64,000 nucleotides of DNA from Rhodococcus jostii RHA1 (GTDB lineage Bacteria; Actinomycetota; Actinomycetes; Mycobacteriales; Mycobacteriaceae). Both the position numbers and the translations under genes were made by a program. The stretch is from assembly GCF_000014565.1 (NCBI RefSeq), contig NC_008268.1:5150501-5214500 (forward strand). Reading direction: 5' to 3'. This document shows, one piece after another, positions 1-8,175 of this stretch (position 1 is its first letter; each line of letters starts with the position of its first letter). The notes under the pieces were generated by a model. It saw only the letters and a list, made by a program, of their open reading frames with translations, was not told the DNA's origin and ran no database searches.

Positions 1-488
1 GTGGGGTCGGCCATCAGCGCCTGCCCGATTGCCAGCATCTGCTGCTGCCCGCCGGACAGCGCACCCGCGAGCAGGCCACGTTTCCGGCCGAGGACGGGGA
101 ACAAGTCATAGATGCGCGCCACCTCCTCGCGTACGGCCGACCGTCTCATCTTGCGGACGTACCCGCCGAGAATCAGGTTCTGTTCCACGGTCTGTCGGTG
201 GAACACCCTCTTTCCCTCCTGCACGTATGCCATTCCCCGGCGGACCCGCCGGTGCGGCGCCGCCTTCGAGATGTCGCGGCCGTCGAACTCGATCGTTCCC
301 GCGGAAACCTTGTTCAGTCCCGAGATGGCACGCAGGGTGCTGGTCTTCCCTGCGCCGTTCCGCCCGAGCAACGCCGTGACCTTGCCGGGCCACACGTCGA
401 GCGAGACGTCCCACACCACCCGGAGGTCGCCGTAGCCGGACTGTACATTCCGCAGGCTCAGTAGGGGTTTCGTCGTCTGCTCGCTCAT
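1..488 (-). CDS. livF: Branched-chain amino acid-type ABC transporter ATP-binding protein (LivF-like), cut by window edge
   Basis: This is the second ATPase of a HAAT-type ABC importer; it would hydrolyse ATP on the cytoplasmic face of the permease. The reading frame starts at an ATG at 488 that overlaps the stop of the upstream livMG gene (ATGA), so the two are translationally coupled. About 162 residues are visible. They include a Walker A motif GRNGAGKT at residues 42-49, a Q-loop region with YVQEGKRVF near 89-96, and the ABC signature LSGGQ at 144-148. Walker B and the rest of the C-terminus lie beyond base 1. It is the last visible gene of a minus-strand operon livK-livH-livMG-livF. The family is certain; the transported solute (branched-chain amino acid, amide or urea) is inferred from the operon type only. 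Confidence 0.9.
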   Translation of the reverse strand, partial: MSEQTTKPLLSLRNVQSGYGDLRVVWDVSLDVWPGKVTALLGRNGAGKTSTLRAISGLNKVSAGTIEFDGRDISKAAPHRRVRRGMAYVQEGKRVFHRQTVEQNLILGGYVRKMRRSAVREEVARIYDLFPVLGRKRGLLAGALSGGQQQMLAIGQALMADP

Positions 489-2308
489 GAGGTCGCCTCT
501 CCGGCCAGTTCCGTGCCCTCGGCGACCACGCCGAGGTATTCGCTGAGTACGCGCGGGTTGTGTTCGATCTCGGACGGCGCACCCGCGGCGATGACGTGTC
601 CCTGGGCGAGTACGACGATGGTGTCGGCGAGTGCCAGTACCAAGCGGAAGTTGTGCTCGACCAGCACGATCGTGCATCCGGCATCCCTGAGCTGGCGGAT
701 CAGGCCGGCGAGCCGTTCCACTTCGTCCTCGTCGAGGCCGGACGCCACTTCGTCGAGCAGCAGAAGCCGTGGCTCGGCGACCACCGACCGGGCGACCTCG
801 AGAAGCCTCCGCATTCCCAGGGGAAGTGCGGTGGCGGTCTCGTCGCGGAGATGCGACAGCCCCACGATGTCGAGCGCGCGTTCCGCCTCGGCGATATCGC
901 CGGCGCGGACCTTGTGGTGGCGGGGAAGCCGCAACACGGTCGAGAGCATCGACACTCGATCGGTGCTGTATCGACCCGAGGCCACGGCCTCGAGAACAGT
1001 GACGCCGTCGGGGATGTCTGGTGTCTGGAAGGTTCGTGCCACGCCGCATCTGGCGACCTGTTCCGGCGCCCTGCCCTGGACTTCGTTGTCACCGATCAGG
1101 ATTCGCCCGCTGTCGGGACGGTAGAACCCGCAGATCATGTTCAGCATCGTGGTCTTGCCCGAACCGTTCGGTCCGATCAGTGCGGTGATGGTGCCGGGTT
1201 CCGCACGCAGCGACGCGTTGTCGAGTGCCTTGTTGCCGCCGAATGCCTTCGAGATGCCGTCGACCACGAGCGTCCGACCCGACATCGGGTCCATCGCGGA
1301 TCGATCCGTCTCCGCGGGGCGGGTTCCTGTTCGACTGCCGGTCAGGCCTGCCGCCCGGTCCAACCGCGCCGTGGCCTGTTTGGCGACCTTCGCGAGGCCA
1401 CCACTGAGGAGGACGCCGCCGAGTATCAGGAATCCACCGTAGAAGACCAGCGCGTACTGCTGGAACTCGGACGACTGGTTCGGACCGAGCTGCATGATCG
1501 CCGCCCCGACCGCGGCGCCGTAGACGCTCGTCGCGCCACCGAGGATGCACGCCGCCAGAACTGCCGTCGCGAAGGTGAACCCGAACGCCTCGGGAGAGAC
1601 GTACATGTCGATGTTCGCGAACAATGCGCCTGCGAGGCCGGCGGGGAACGCGCCGATCGCATAACCGAGCAGTTTCATCCGGAACACCGAGATACCCACC
1701 GAGGAGGCCAGTACCGGGCTCTGTTTCAGTGTGCGGAACGCGATACCGTGCCGGGAGACCACGAGGTTGCGCATGACCGCGAACCAGAGGATCGCGACGA
1801 TCACGACGACCATGTAGAACCGGTCGGAGTCCACTACTTCACCGAACAGGGTTGCCGGTTCGATGCCGCTGAGTCCGTTCCGGCCACCGGTGGTATCGCC
1901 GAAGACGGCGATGATGTCCGGTACGAGGAGAACGAGGAAGAACGAGGTCATCGCCAATGACCAACTGCCGAGCCGCAATCCGGGGATGCCGGTGACGATG
2001 CCCACCGCGAGCGCGACCACACCCGAGGCGATCAACTGCAGCACGATGTCCGTGTAACCGGCGATGGACATGAGCCCTGCGGTATACGCCCCGGCCGCGT
2101 ACATCGCGGCCTGGCCGAGCGCGAGTTCACCCGCATAGCCGAGACCGAGGTTGAGTCCGCTGACGACCAGCGCGAGGATGCAGGCGAGTTGCACCTGGCG
2201 GGACAGCGCGAAGTCGAGACCGAACTCCGGCAGGAACAGCACGAGGAGGCCGAGGGCGAGCGGGAAGAGCCAACTCGGAACCGATCGAATGAGGCGCCAC
2301 AAGGACAT
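485..2308 (-). CDS. Fused HAAT ABC permease and ATPase (LivM-LivG fusion)
   Basis: A 607-residue protein joins two importer subunits that are often separate. Residues 1-310 are a hydrophobic LivM-type permease with many membrane segments. After a linker of about 35 polar residues, residues 345-600 form a LivG-type ATPase with Walker A GPNGSGKT at 379-386, a degenerate signature reading PLGMRR, Walker B LLLLDE and a typical H-loop in VLVEHNF. The ATG start is at 2308, three bases after the livH stop, and the stop overlaps the livF start. The fused layout fixes the permease:ATPase stoichiometry for this half of the transporter. Permease-ATPase fusions occur in actinobacterial HAAT systems, so this is likely genuine and not an assembly join; the frame is open throughout. 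Substrate unknown. Confidence 0.9.
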   Translation of the reverse strand: MSLWRLIRSVPSWLFPLALGLLVLFLPEFGLDFALSRQVQLACILALVVSGLNLGLGYAGELALGQAAMYAAGAYTAGLMSIAGYTDIVLQLIASGVVALAVGIVTGIPGLRLGSWSLAMTSFFLVLLVPDIIAVFGDTTGGRNGLSGIEPATLFGEVVDSDRFYMVVVIVAILWFAVMRNLVVSRHGIAFRTLKQSPVLASSVGISVFRMKLLGYAIGAFPAGLAGALFANIDMYVSPEAFGFTFATAVLAACILGGATSVYGAAVGAAIMQLGPNQSSEFQQYALVFYGGFLILGGVLLSGGLAKVAKQATARLDRAAGLTGSRTGTRPAETDRSAMDPMSGRTLVVDGISKAFGGNKALDNASLRAEPGTITALIGPNGSGKTTMLNMICGFYRPDSGRILIGDNEVQGRAPEQVARCGVARTFQTPDIPDGVTVLEAVASGRYSTDRVSMLSTVLRLPRHHKVRAGDIAEAERALDIVGLSHLRDETATALPLGMRRLLEVARSVVAEPRLLLLDEVASGLDEDEVERLAGLIRQLRDAGCTIVLVEHNFRLVLALADTIVVLAQGHVIAAGAPSEIEHNPRVLSEYLGVVAEGTELAGEATS

Positions 2309-2311
2309 CGT

Positions 2312-3169
2312 TCACACCACCCGTTCCCGCACCCGGCCGAACAGTCCGGCCGGACGCACCATGAGGATCGCGATGAGGACCACGAAGACCGCGATGTTGC
2401 TGTACTGGCTACCCAGCTCGAGAGCTGCGAACGACTCGACGAGACCGACGGTGAGACCCCCGACCAGTGCGCCGGGGAGCGAGCCGAACCCGCCGATCGC
2501 CAATGCGACGAAGCCCTTGATGGCCAGCGCCGAACCCAGGGTGGCCACCGCGAACGTCTTGGGACCGACGAAGAGCCCGAGGAATCCGGCGAGCGCGCCG
2601 GAAAAGGCGAACGCACCGAGGGCGAGCGCCCGGACGTTGACACCGCGCAGCAGGGCGGCTTCGCGGTCCTCGGAGATGCCCAGGAGGGCGAGACCGGTCA
2701 TGGTCCGTGTGCCAACCCGGCCGAGCACGACCACCAGCACGATCGCCAGAATGAGCAGCACGATCTCGACCGGATACGTGCGGCCGCCGAGTGCCGTGAT
2801 CGGATCGTTCGAACCGAAGAACGGGACGGTGAGCGGTTCGCTTCCCCAGATCAGTTGCGTCGCACCGTTGATCAGTGTCGCGGCGCCAAGTGTGGTGACG
2901 AGCTGATTCTGGTGATCCCGGACCGGCCGGACTGCGACGATCTCCTCGATGCCGGCCAGGATCGTCACCGTGGCCGTCGCTGTCACCGCCACGACGAGGA
3001 TCGGCAACTTCAGGGTGACCAGCCCGGTGTAGGCGACGAAGGTTCCGACCATCATCAGCTGGGCCTGAGCGAAGTTGAACGTGTGGGACGAGATGAAGAC
3101 GATGTTGTAGCCGATCGCGACGAGCGTGTAGACCGCCCCCAGCGCGAGGCCCGACCAGACGATGGTCAT
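2312..3169 (-). CDS. livH: HAAT ABC transporter permease (LivH-like)
   Basis: This 285-residue protein is the second integral-membrane subunit of the importer and pairs with the LivM half of the downstream fusion. It starts MTIVWSGLALGAVYTLVAIG, the usual LivH N-terminus, and is hydrophobic along its whole length, with about eight membrane segments. The frame stays open upstream to 3277, but the ATG at 3169 is chosen because AGGAGATC lies just before it and LivH homology begins there; the extension would run into the livK stop at 3192. It sits 22 bases after livK and 3 bases before livMG, so it belongs to one transcript. Confidence 0.92.
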   Translation of the reverse strand: MTIVWSGLALGAVYTLVAIGYNIVFISSHTFNFAQAQLMMVGTFVAYTGLVTLKLPILVVAVTATATVTILAGIEEIVAVRPVRDHQNQLVTTLGAATLINGATQLIWGSEPLTVPFFGSNDPITALGGRTYPVEIVLLILAIVLVVVLGRVGTRTMTGLALLGISEDREAALLRGVNVRALALGAFAFSGALAGFLGLFVGPKTFAVATLGSALAIKGFVALAIGGFGSLPGALVGGLTVGLVESFAALELGSQYSNIAVFVVLIAILMVRPAGLFGRVRERVV

Positions 3170-3191
3170 CGGGATCTCCTGTGGTCGAGTG

Positions 3192-4409
3192 TCACGCGCT
3201 CGGGTTTCCGTACTGGCCGTTGAGGAGTGGGCTCGGAGGCACGAACTTGTACGCCTCGTCTCCGGGTTTCGACGCATGTGAGTCTGCCGAGAAGTGATAG
3301 GAGGGGGAGAACGCGGTTTCGGCGCTGTCGAGGACTTCCTGGTTCTCGAGCGCGTCGGCGAGAGCTTCGGGGTCGGAAGAAGATCCGGCCTTGTTCGCGG
3401 CGGCCACGACGAGGGGCAGTGCGTCGTAGTTGTCGGCGAGGATCAGCGTCGACGGGATGTCGCCCATGGCCTTCATGTTGTCGACCATGGTGTTGACAGC
3501 GGTGTCGTTGGCGTCGTAGACGGTGCTCGAGAGGACGTGCATGACCAGATTCGCCGTTGCCGGAGTGCCGAGCACGCCTTCCGGTGCAGCCTTCGAAACC
3601 AGTGACGTCCCCGCGACCGAGGTGTTGCCGACGAGCGGAATGTTCCAGTCGAGCCGCTGAAGGCTCGCGAGAAGATATCCGAGTGGCGCCCCGTAGGCGT
3701 CCACGACCAGCGCCTGCGTGCCCCGGTTCTTCAGCGATTGCAGCTGCGCCGTCATGTCGAGGGCGGCGGTGTCGTACTCCTCGGATCCGGTGCTGCTCAC
3801 ACCTTCACCGCTCAGCGCGTCGTCCATCGCCTGTCCGAACACTTCACCGTAGGCGCTGCTCCCGTGGACGACGCCGACGGACTGATATCCCTTGCCCTTG
3901 ATGTATCGCGCGATGGTCTCGGCGTTCTCGGCCGGCCCCGACGCGAGGTCGAAGTTGAGCGGGTACTTCTCCGGATTCGCCGAATCCTCGGTGGGCCCGA
4001 TGTTGAACGAGAGGATCTTGTTCTGCGCGAGGATCGGCAGGGTCGCGGTGGTGATGGTCGACGGGCCGGAGTTGAGGAAGAGGTCGGGCTTCTTTCCCGA
4101 CGCGATGGCCTCCCGCAGCTTGGACACGGCGGTGGTGGCGTCGCCCGCGTCGTCGACGACGGTGATCTCCACTTGGCGTCCGCCGACGCCGCCGGCCAGG
4201 TTCACCGCCTCGGCGCTGGCTTTCGCTGCGAGCACGGACGTCTGAGCATTCGCGGCGAGCGCACCCTGCCCGCTGATTCCGCCGGTCACGAGCACCCGGT
4301 ACGGGCCGTCTGCGGCGCCGGCGGAGTCTGCGCCCGCGCCGGAACAGCCGGTGAGCGCGAGTGCGGTCACGGCGAGCGCCGCAGTGAGAGCTGTGGATCG
4401 AATTCGCAT
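3192..4409 (-). CDS. livK: ABC transporter substrate-binding lipoprotein (LivK-like)
   Basis: This 405-residue protein captures the solute outside the membrane and hands it to LivH/LivM. It begins with a charged n-region, a hydrophobic stretch and the lipobox LALTGC, with the acylated Cys near residue 21. The body is a type I periplasmic-binding fold of the Peripla_BP_6 kind (for example RVLVTGGISGQGALAANAQ and KGKGYQSVGVVHGSSAYGE). A longer frame opens at 4442, but the ATG at 4409 follows AAAGGGG and gives a proper signal peptide. It is the first gene of the operon, so its upstream region (4410-4528), which holds a palindrome, should be the operon promoter. Ligand not predictable from sequence. 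Confidence 0.9.
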   Translation of the reverse strand: MRIRSTALTAALAVTALALTGCSGAGADSAGAADGPYRVLVTGGISGQGALAANAQTSVLAAKASAEAVNLAGGVGGRQVEITVVDDAGDATTAVSKLREAIASGKKPDLFLNSGPSTITTATLPILAQNKILSFNIGPTEDSANPEKYPLNFDLASGPAENAETIARYIKGKGYQSVGVVHGSSAYGEVFGQAMDDALSGEGVSSTGSEEYDTAALDMTAQLQSLKNRGTQALVVDAYGAPLGYLLASLQRLDWNIPLVGNTSVAGTSLVSKAAPEGVLGTPATANLVMHVLSSTVYDANDTAVNTMVDNMKAMGDIPSTLILADNYDALPLVVAAANKAGSSSDPEALADALENQEVLDSAETAFSPSYHFSADSHASKPGDEAYKFVPPSPLLNGQYGNPSA

Positions 4410-4433
4410 GGGCGCCCCTTTGACGTCACGGAA

Positions 4434-4451
4434 AACAAGCAAGTGCTTGGT
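4434..4451. promoter_or_regulatory. Palindromic operator candidate upstream of livK
   Basis: CAAGCA-AG-TGCTTG is a 14-bp palindrome with a two-base centre (4436-4449), 27 bases before the livK start. On the coding strand it reads CCAAGCACTTGCTTGT. A near-copy, CCAAGCAGTTGCTAGG, precedes the SDR at 6504-7286. The shape is like TetR-family operators, but no TetR gene is in the window, so the regulator is unknown. Confidence 0.5.
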
Positions 4452-4528
4452 TCGGCAAAAGGTAGCAGAACTAACGGTCGGTGTCCGCCGAATGTCCCAC
4501 TCGGCGGGAGGATCTCGACGGACCGCGC

Positions 4529-5353
4529 TCAGCGGAACGACTGCCGGATCACCGGTTCTCGCCGCTCGAGGATGGTGGCGGTGTGCTGGCGCACCATGCT
4601 GTCGAGGTGCTCACCCTGCGGTGCGAGCCAGAAGTCGCCCCGGTCGATGCCCGCGAAGACCGACTCGGCGAACGTGTCTGGGTCGAGTCCGTCGGTGCCG
4701 AGCAGTTCGCGCATCTGCGCGACCATGTGGTCGACGGCCGGATGGGAGACCGACCCGAACGGGTTGTCGAAGACGGACGTGACGACGGGCCCCGGCGCCA
4801 ACACGCTCGCGGACACCGGGGCGCCCACCATGCTCAACTCCATCTGCAGGCACTCGGTGATCGCGACGACCGCGAATTTCGATGCGCTGTACGGCGACAT
4901 CATCGGACCGGGCGCGAATCCACCGACCGAGGCCGTGTTGACGACGCGGCCGCCGCCCTGGTCGATCATGCGCGGAACGAACGCCCGGATCCCGTTGACG
5001 ACACCCGTGACGTTGACACCGAGGGCGGCGTCCCAGTCGGATTCGCCGAGTTGCCACAGGAACCCGGCGCGCATGATTCCGGCGTTGTTGAACAGCAGGT
5101 CCACCCGGCCGAACGAGTCGAACGCGAGATCGGCCAGGGCGTGGACGGACCCGGAGTCCGCGACGTCCGTTGCGCACGTGAGGGCGGCTCCGCCCAGGTC
5201 CGCGGCCAGACGGTCCAGTGCGGCCGTGTCGATGTCGGCGAGCACCACCGTCATACCGCGGGCGTGCGCGTGCCGGGCGATCCCCGCCCCGATTCCCGAG
5301 GCCGCGCCGGTGACGACGACAACCTGCTTCTCACGTGTTTCCGGTTCCGTCAC
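4529..5353 (-). CDS. Short-chain dehydrogenase/reductase (SDR)
   Basis: A classical SDR of 274 residues that would use NAD(P)(H) to interconvert an alcohol and a ketone; substrate unknown. The cofactor motif TGAASGIG is at about 16-23, NNAG at about 90-93, and the catalytic YSASK is present (Tyr and Lys intact). A GTG start at 5353 is used; the frame does not extend usefully further up. It lies on the same strand as livK, 119 bases upstream, but the palindrome between them suggests livK has its own promoter. It could process a carbon skeleton taken up by the transporter, which is only an inference from position. Confidence 0.85.
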   Translation of the reverse strand: MTEPETREKQVVVVTGAASGIGAGIARHAHARGMTVVLADIDTAALDRLAADLGGAALTCATDVADSGSVHALADLAFDSFGRVDLLFNNAGIMRAGFLWQLGESDWDAALGVNVTGVVNGIRAFVPRMIDQGGGRVVNTASVGGFAPGPMMSPYSASKFAVVAITECLQMELSMVGAPVSASVLAPGPVVTSVFDNPFGSVSHPAVDHMVAQMRELLGTDGLDPDTFAESVFAGIDRGDFWLAPQGEHLDSMVRQHTATILERREPVIRQSFR

Positions 5354-5415
5354 GGCTCGACCGTAGGGCCGTCGCCGGCCGCCTCGGCCCGGGTTTCTCT
5401 CTCAGCGGGACGTAT

Positions 5416-6477
5416 TCACGTGCCGCGACGCCACAGCGGTTCGAGGTCCGGGCCCTCCTCGCCCTGCTGTTGCGCGCCCCGGAAGCGTGCCGCGAAGACG
5501 ATCCAGCCGATGGCGGCCATGAGAAGGAAGCTGACCAGCCGGTAGACGACGATCGCGGATACCGCTTCGGCGCCGGTCATTCCGCTGGCAGTCAACGCGG
5601 GGACGAGCACGGCATCCATGACGCCGAGTCCGGCGGGCAGGAGTGGAATGGCCGAGCCCGCGGCGTTGCCCGCCGCGTACGCGACGGCGAGTCCGGCGAA
5701 CCCGGGATGCGCGCCGACCGCGTAGCACGCGAAGGCGAGGCACGAGGCGTCGGCGATCCAGTTGAACAGCGACCACCCGAACGCACGGGCCGTGTCGCGG
5801 CGATCCATCCGGACGGCGCTCATCTGGTTCACGATGTGCTTCCACTGGCGAACACCGGTCAGCGGAGGCTTCTTTCGAAGCCTGTTGAATCCGCGCAGCG
5901 CGGTGATGCCGACCCCCTCGAGGGCGTCGGGTCGCGATGCGGCGTACTGGGCCACCACCAGGAACGCGCACAGGCCGCCGAACGTGAAGATCAGCGAGAA
6001 CGGGTTGGTCTTCGCCCCGACGAGCAGTGCGCCCGCCAGTCCGACGAGTGCCAGGCCGATCGCCTGGAGGACGCCGGCCATCACCAGTTGCCACGTCGCG
6101 ACCACCGGTGATGCACCCCAGAGGCGCGTCTGCCGGTACGTGAACGTCGTCGCCAGAACCGGGCCGCCGGGCAGTGTCACGCTCATCGAATTGGAGGCGA
6201 ACGTCACCGCGAGGGACTGCCGCTGTTTGATGTGCACACCCGCGACCCCCAGCAGGCAGCGCTGGACGCGGGCGAAACTCGACATCGACGCCAGCGACGC
6301 CACGACGGCTGCGGCCACCCATCCCCAATGCAGGTCGCCGAGGTTCTGGACGCTCTCCGACAGGTCCGGCCAGATGAGGACGATCTCCACCGTGAGCACG
6401 ACGACGAGCAGGCCGCCGATCACCCATTCGACACGACGCCTGCGGGGCGTCGGGCGAGTGTCGTCGGCGTCAGTCAT
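5416..6477 (-). CDS. Flippase-like integral membrane protein (UPF0104 / LPG-synthase transmembrane family)
   Basis: A 353-residue polytopic protein with about eight membrane segments and the pattern of the lysylphosphatidylglycerol_TM/UPF0104 family, including the segment SNSMSVTLPGGPVLATTF and the late PLLPAGLGVMDAVL motif typical of YbhN/AglD2-type proteins. Members are thought to move lipid-linked substrates across membranes; the actinobacterial versions are mostly uncharacterised. ATG at 6477. It has charged cytoplasmic ends (RPTPRRRR at the N-terminus). It lies between two SDR genes on the same strand with gaps of 62 and 26 bases; co-transcription with the upstream SDR is likely. No catalytic synthetase domain is attached. 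Confidence 0.8.
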   Translation of the reverse strand: MTDADDTRPTPRRRRVEWVIGGLLVVVLTVEIVLIWPDLSESVQNLGDLHWGWVAAAVVASLASMSSFARVQRCLLGVAGVHIKQRQSLAVTFASNSMSVTLPGGPVLATTFTYRQTRLWGASPVVATWQLVMAGVLQAIGLALVGLAGALLVGAKTNPFSLIFTFGGLCAFLVVAQYAASRPDALEGVGITALRGFNRLRKKPPLTGVRQWKHIVNQMSAVRMDRRDTARAFGWSLFNWIADASCLAFACYAVGAHPGFAGLAVAYAAGNAAGSAIPLLPAGLGVMDAVLVPALTASGMTGAEAVSAIVVYRLVSFLLMAAIGWIVFAARFRGAQQQGEEGPDLEPLWRRGT

Positions 6478-6503
6478 ACGCGTCCATTACACATGGCCGG
6501 TGA

Positions 6504-7286
6504 TCACACCGTGTATCCGCCGTCGACGTCGAGCTTCTGTCCGGTGACGAACCCGGCCCGGTCGCTCGCGAGGAAACAGACCGCCTCGGCAACGTCGACG
6601 GCGGTGCCGAACCGGCGTAACGGTATCCGGCTCATGGCGGCGTCGAGTGCGCGCTGATCGAGTTCTTCGGAGCTGATCAGCCGCTCGGCCATGCCGTCGG
6701 TGAGCATTCCCGGGCCGACCGAGTTGAAGCGGACGCCGTAGCGGCCCTCCTCGGCGGCGAATCCCTTGACCAGCTGTTCGATCGCGCCCTTCGTGCCCGG
6801 CGACAGTCCGTCGCGCACCGGGAATCGGCTGGTGGCCGCGGTCGTGACCGCGACGACGGATCCGGACGCCTCCCGCAGCGCGGGCAGGGCGGCCTTGACG
6901 ACGGTGAAGAAGGCGACGGCCTCCTGTTCGAGGTGCTCGGCGTAGTCCCGGGGAGCGACCTCGGACAGGTGGATCATCGGAATGTGCGGTCCTGCGGCGT
7001 GAACGAGGATGCCGATGCCGCCGAAGTGCTCGACGATCTGCATGACGACACTCGCGACGCGGGGCTGGTCGGTGAGGTCGGCGGAGAACGCCTGCGCTCC
7101 GACGCCGCGGCCTTCCAGCTCGCCGACGAGGTCCGCGGCGACGTCGGCATTGGATCGGTAGGTGATGGCCACGTCGTGGCCGTGGGTTGCGAGTTGCCGT
7201 GCGATGGCGGAGCCGATGCCGCCGGTGCCGCCCGTGACGAGTGCGGCGCAACGACGTCGGGGGGTGCTGGTGGCGGGTGTCGCCAT
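6504..7286 (-). CDS. SDR-family protein lacking the catalytic tyrosine
   Basis: A 260-residue SDR with a good nucleotide-binding site (TGGTGGIG at 18-25) and the typical C-terminus ending KLDVDGGYTV. The usual YxxxK active site reads S-P-G-T-K, so Ser162 replaces Tyr and only Lys166 is kept; the NNAG motif is HAAG. It may be a weak or altered enzyme, or a binding protein. A TTG start at 7298 is possible, but the ATG at 7286 has GGAG at a proper distance and is chosen. A palindrome like that of livK lies at 7324-7339, suggesting shared control. It is likely co-transcribed with the downstream membrane protein. Confidence 0.8.
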   Translation of the reverse strand: MATPATSTPRRRCAALVTGGTGGIGSAIARQLATHGHDVAITYRSNADVAADLVGELEGRGVGAQAFSADLTDQPRVASVVMQIVEHFGGIGILVHAAGPHIPMIHLSEVAPRDYAEHLEQEAVAFFTVVKAALPALREASGSVVAVTTAATSRFPVRDGLSPGTKGAIEQLVKGFAAEEGRYGVRFNSVGPGMLTDGMAERLISSEELDQRALDAAMSRIPLRRFGTAVDVAEAVCFLASDRAGFVTGQKLDVDGGYTV

Positions 7287-7323
7287 GAGGAACTCCAAGC
7301 GTGTGAGGAACGAGCGTCCTTAA

Positions 7324-7339
7324 CCTAGCAACTGCTTGG
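7324..7339. promoter_or_regulatory. Second copy of the CCAAGCA-N2-TGCTTGG-type operator
   Basis: On the plus strand CCTAGCA-AC-TGCTTGG; its right half TGCTTGG is intact and its left half has one mismatch to perfect symmetry. It lies 38 bases upstream of the SDR start at 7286. It matches the livK-upstream site (4434-4451) closely, including the flanking AACC/GGTT bases, so a common repressor is plausible. Confidence 0.45.
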
Positions 7340-7424
7340 TTTCGGAGTGCGGGGAACGGTGCACCCGGCCGAGCGCAGCCTAGCCTGGCTATCCGACCAG
7401 GCCTTTTCGTCTTAGCCTGAACGC

Positions 7425-8162
7425 ATGTCAGCAGAGAACGCCGAGCGGGCCGAGCCCTCGGGGCATCCCGACGAGCCGCACGCACCCAGTCTGGCGAGCC
7501 GCCTCAACTGGTTGCGGGCCGGGGTCCTCGGCGCCAACGACGGCATCGTGTCGACCGCCGGGCTGGTGGTCGGCGTGGCCGCGGCCACCACCGAGCGAGC
7601 GGCAATATTCACCGCCGGATTCGCGGGTCTCGCGGCCGGCGCGGTGTCGATGGCGCTGGGCGAATACGTCTCGGTGAGCACCCAGCGCGACACCGAACGC
7701 GCGCTGCTGTCGAAAGAACGGCGCGAACTCACCGAGACCCCCGACGCCGAATTCGAGGAACTCGTCGCGATGTACGAGGCCAAGGGGCTGAGTGACGACA
7801 CCGCCCGGACGGTCGCGCGCGAACTCACCGATCACGATGCGTTCGCCGCCCACGTGGACGTCGAACTGGGCATCGACCCGGACGATCTGACCAACCCCTG
7901 GCAGGCCGCCGGGTCCTCGGCGCTGTCCTTCACGCTCGGCGCCCTGATCCCGTTGCTGGCGATTCTCCTACCGCCCGTGCACCTGCGCATTCCGGTGGCG
8001 TTCGTCGCGGTGCTGGTCGCGCTGGCCCTCACGGGCACCGTGAGCGCGGCTCTCGGCGGCGCACAGCGCACCCGGGCAGTGCTCCGCGTCGTGCTGGGCG
8101 GAGCACTCGCGATGCTCGTGACGTACGGAATCGGTCAGCTGGTGGGGACGGGCATCGCCTAG
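7425..8162 (+). CDS. VIT1/CCC1-family Fe2+/Mn2+ transporter
   Basis: A 245-residue membrane protein of the VIT/CCC1 family, which moves iron or manganese out of the cytosol or into stores. The family signatures are clear: LRAGVLGANDGIVSTAGLVVG in membrane segment 1 and AGAVSMALGEYVSVSTQRDT at about residues 70-90. An acidic cytoplasmic region (about 95-145, rich in Glu and Asp) is the expected metal-binding domain. Three further membrane segments follow. It starts at ATG 7425 and ends 13 bases before the convergent usp stop. The direct metal substrate in bacteria is usually iron or manganese and is not decided by the sequence. Confidence 0.9.
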   Translation: MSAENAERAEPSGHPDEPHAPSLASRLNWLRAGVLGANDGIVSTAGLVVGVAAATTERAAIFTAGFAGLAAGAVSMALGEYVSVSTQRDTERALLSKERRELTETPDAEFEELVAMYEAKGLSDDTARTVARELTDHDAFAAHVDVELGIDPDDLTNPWQAAGSSALSFTLGALIPLLAILLPPVHLRIPVAFVAVLVALALTGTVSAALGGAQRTRAVLRVVLGGALAMLVTYGIGQLVGTGIA

Positions 8163-8175
8163 CGTCGGGCGACCG

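Noticed and set aside
560..1960. Long plus-strand open frame (466 codons) over livMG
   Set aside because: It is antisense to a gene with full permease and ATPase motifs; its translation is Arg/Asp/Glu-rich with no family pattern, as expected for a shadow frame in high-GC DNA.
4434..4451. KstR2 operator
   Set aside because: The published core is CAAG-N2-CTTG; here the spacing between CAAG and CTTG is six bases, and no cholesterol ring-degradation genes are nearby.
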